Under the pieces are notes generated by a model, which saw only the letters and a program-made list of their open reading frames with translations, was not told the origin of the DNA and searched no databases. The translations under genes and the position numbers were made by a program. A stretch of DNA of 64,000 nucleotides from JAWPMT01 sp965242775 (GTDB lineage Bacteria; Bacteroidota; Bacteroidia; Cytophagales; Cyclobacteriaceae), in the NCBI GenBank assembly GCA_965242775.1, contig CBDETI010000019.1:75768-139767 (forward strand). The letters are read 5' to 3'. This document shows positions 63,540 to 64,000 of this stretch, piece by piece; position 1 is the stretch's first letter; each line of letters starts with the position of its first letter.

Positions 63540-64000
63540 ATGTCTGAAATTCTTTACTCCGAAATACCTTCGCTTGACTTAGCGGATTTCACATCCGGCG
63601 ACACCTCGCGCAAAGCCGCGTTTGTCGAAGCGCTTGGCTCAGCCTACCAAAATATTGGTTTTGTGGCTGTGAAAAACCACGGTCTCTCAGATGCGCTTAC
63701 TGAAAAACTGTATGAAGCCGTGCAACGTTTTTTTTCGTTACCCGATGACGCCAAGCAGCAATACGAAAAGCCCGAACTCTTTGGGCAAAGAGGATACATA
63801 AGCAAGGGTAAGGAAAAAGCCAAGGGTCGCAACACCGGGGATCTAAAGGAATTCTATCATGTAGGTCAGCCGTCGGAGAACAAGCTAGGTGAATACCCAG
63901 ACAATATCTGGCCTAGCGAAGTGCCGGAAATGGCTGAGTTAACAACCAAGGCCTATCAGATTCTGGAATCTGCAGGCATTCAAATGTTGCGAGCTATAGC
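63540..64000 (+). CDS. 2-oxoglutarate/Fe(II)-dependent oxygenase (isopenicillin N synthase-like), partial
   Basis: The first 153 residues of an oxygenase that continues beyond the right edge. The N-terminus has the DIOX_N pattern IPSLDLADF, QNIGFVAVKNHGLS and RFFSLPDDAKQQY, then RGYISKGKEKAKGRN and LKEFYHVGQPS. The iron-binding residues lie further right and are not visible. The 65-base gap upstream contains a TACCTTTA but no well-spaced TTG, so its promoter is uncertain. The substrate is unknown. Confidence 0.85.
   Translation, partial: MSEILYSEIPSLDLADFTSGDTSRKAAFVEALGSAYQNIGFVAVKNHGLSDALTEKLYEAVQRFFSLPDDAKQQYEKPELFGQRGYISKGKEKAKGRNTGDLKEFYHVGQPSENKLGEYPDNIWPSEVPEMAELTTKAYQILESAGIQMLRAI

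Noticed and set aside
1..64000. CRISPR arrays, tRNA or rRNA genes, insertion sequences
   Set aside because: No regularly spaced repeats, cloverleaf-like segments, rRNA-like stretches or transposase motifs were seen on either strand.

Overview
The window looks like chromosomal DNA from a marine-type Bacteroidetes, probably of the order Cytophagales. Four things point there: a PorZ-like type IX secretion component, a Cys-type CcmE in a system I cytochrome c maturation operon, Bacteroidetes-type promoters (TTG then TAnnTTTG), and a DUF7033-type polysaccharide deacetylase. The window is almost fully coding. The longest gap between genes is about 216 bases. I see no rRNA, tRNA, CRISPR array or insertion sequence.

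Bases 1 to about 44,780 hold one very long minus-strand surface-polysaccharide locus, read from right to left. It starts with nucleotide-sugar genes: UDP-glucuronate 4-epimerase, rmlB, rmlA, rmlC, a frame-disrupted ugd, UDP-xylose synthase and wbpA. Next comes a PAPS-forming set, cysC-cysD-cysN-cysQ. After that are a Wza-type lipoprotein, a Wzc-like co-polymerase with a decayed kinase domain, and a Wzx flippase. An AT-richer core follows (about 22.5-30 kb), with sulfotransferases, an asparagine-synthetase-like amidotransferase, a FemAB-like transferase, a deacetylase and a Wzy-like polymerase. Glycosyltransferases, two more sulfotransferases, a PglC/WcfS-type initiating transferase, its partner aminotransferase and a WbpM-type dehydratase complete that part. 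A second block (14.6 kb to 1) carries wbpD-wbpB-wbpE, a large SLBB export protein, a Wzz protein, fcl and gmd. It ends with a Wzm/Wzt ABC exporter, a capsule-type transferase and pseB-pseC-pseF, the last running off the left edge.

Read together, the genes predict a sulfated, uronic-acid-rich polysaccharide. Its likely building blocks include a diacetamido-uronic acid (possibly amidated), fucose, xylose or galacturonate, a 4-amino-trideoxy sugar and pseudaminic acid. Both a Wzx/Wzy route and an ABC-transporter route are present. Four sulfotransferases of different subgroups and a complete PAPS supply lie in the same locus, without a PAPS reductase. This is the most distinctive biology in the window.

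From 44,880 to the right end, housekeeping genes run mainly on the plus strand. They are ccmB-C-D-E-F, a DUF2520 protein, a UbiA-family prenyltransferase, purN, purH, the cell-shape operon mreB-mreC-mreD-mrdA-rodA, a 2Fe-2S ferredoxin, tdk, porZ, recO and a partial 2-oxoglutarate/Fe(II) oxygenase. One acidic protein of unknown function (58,589-59,767) interrupts them on the minus strand.

A stretch of about 1.5 kb (40,312-41,840) carries about a dozen single-base indels, nearly all insertions, in ugd and rmlC. The encoded amino acids are otherwise intact. Sequencing error is the simpler reading, but real gene loss is not excluded.
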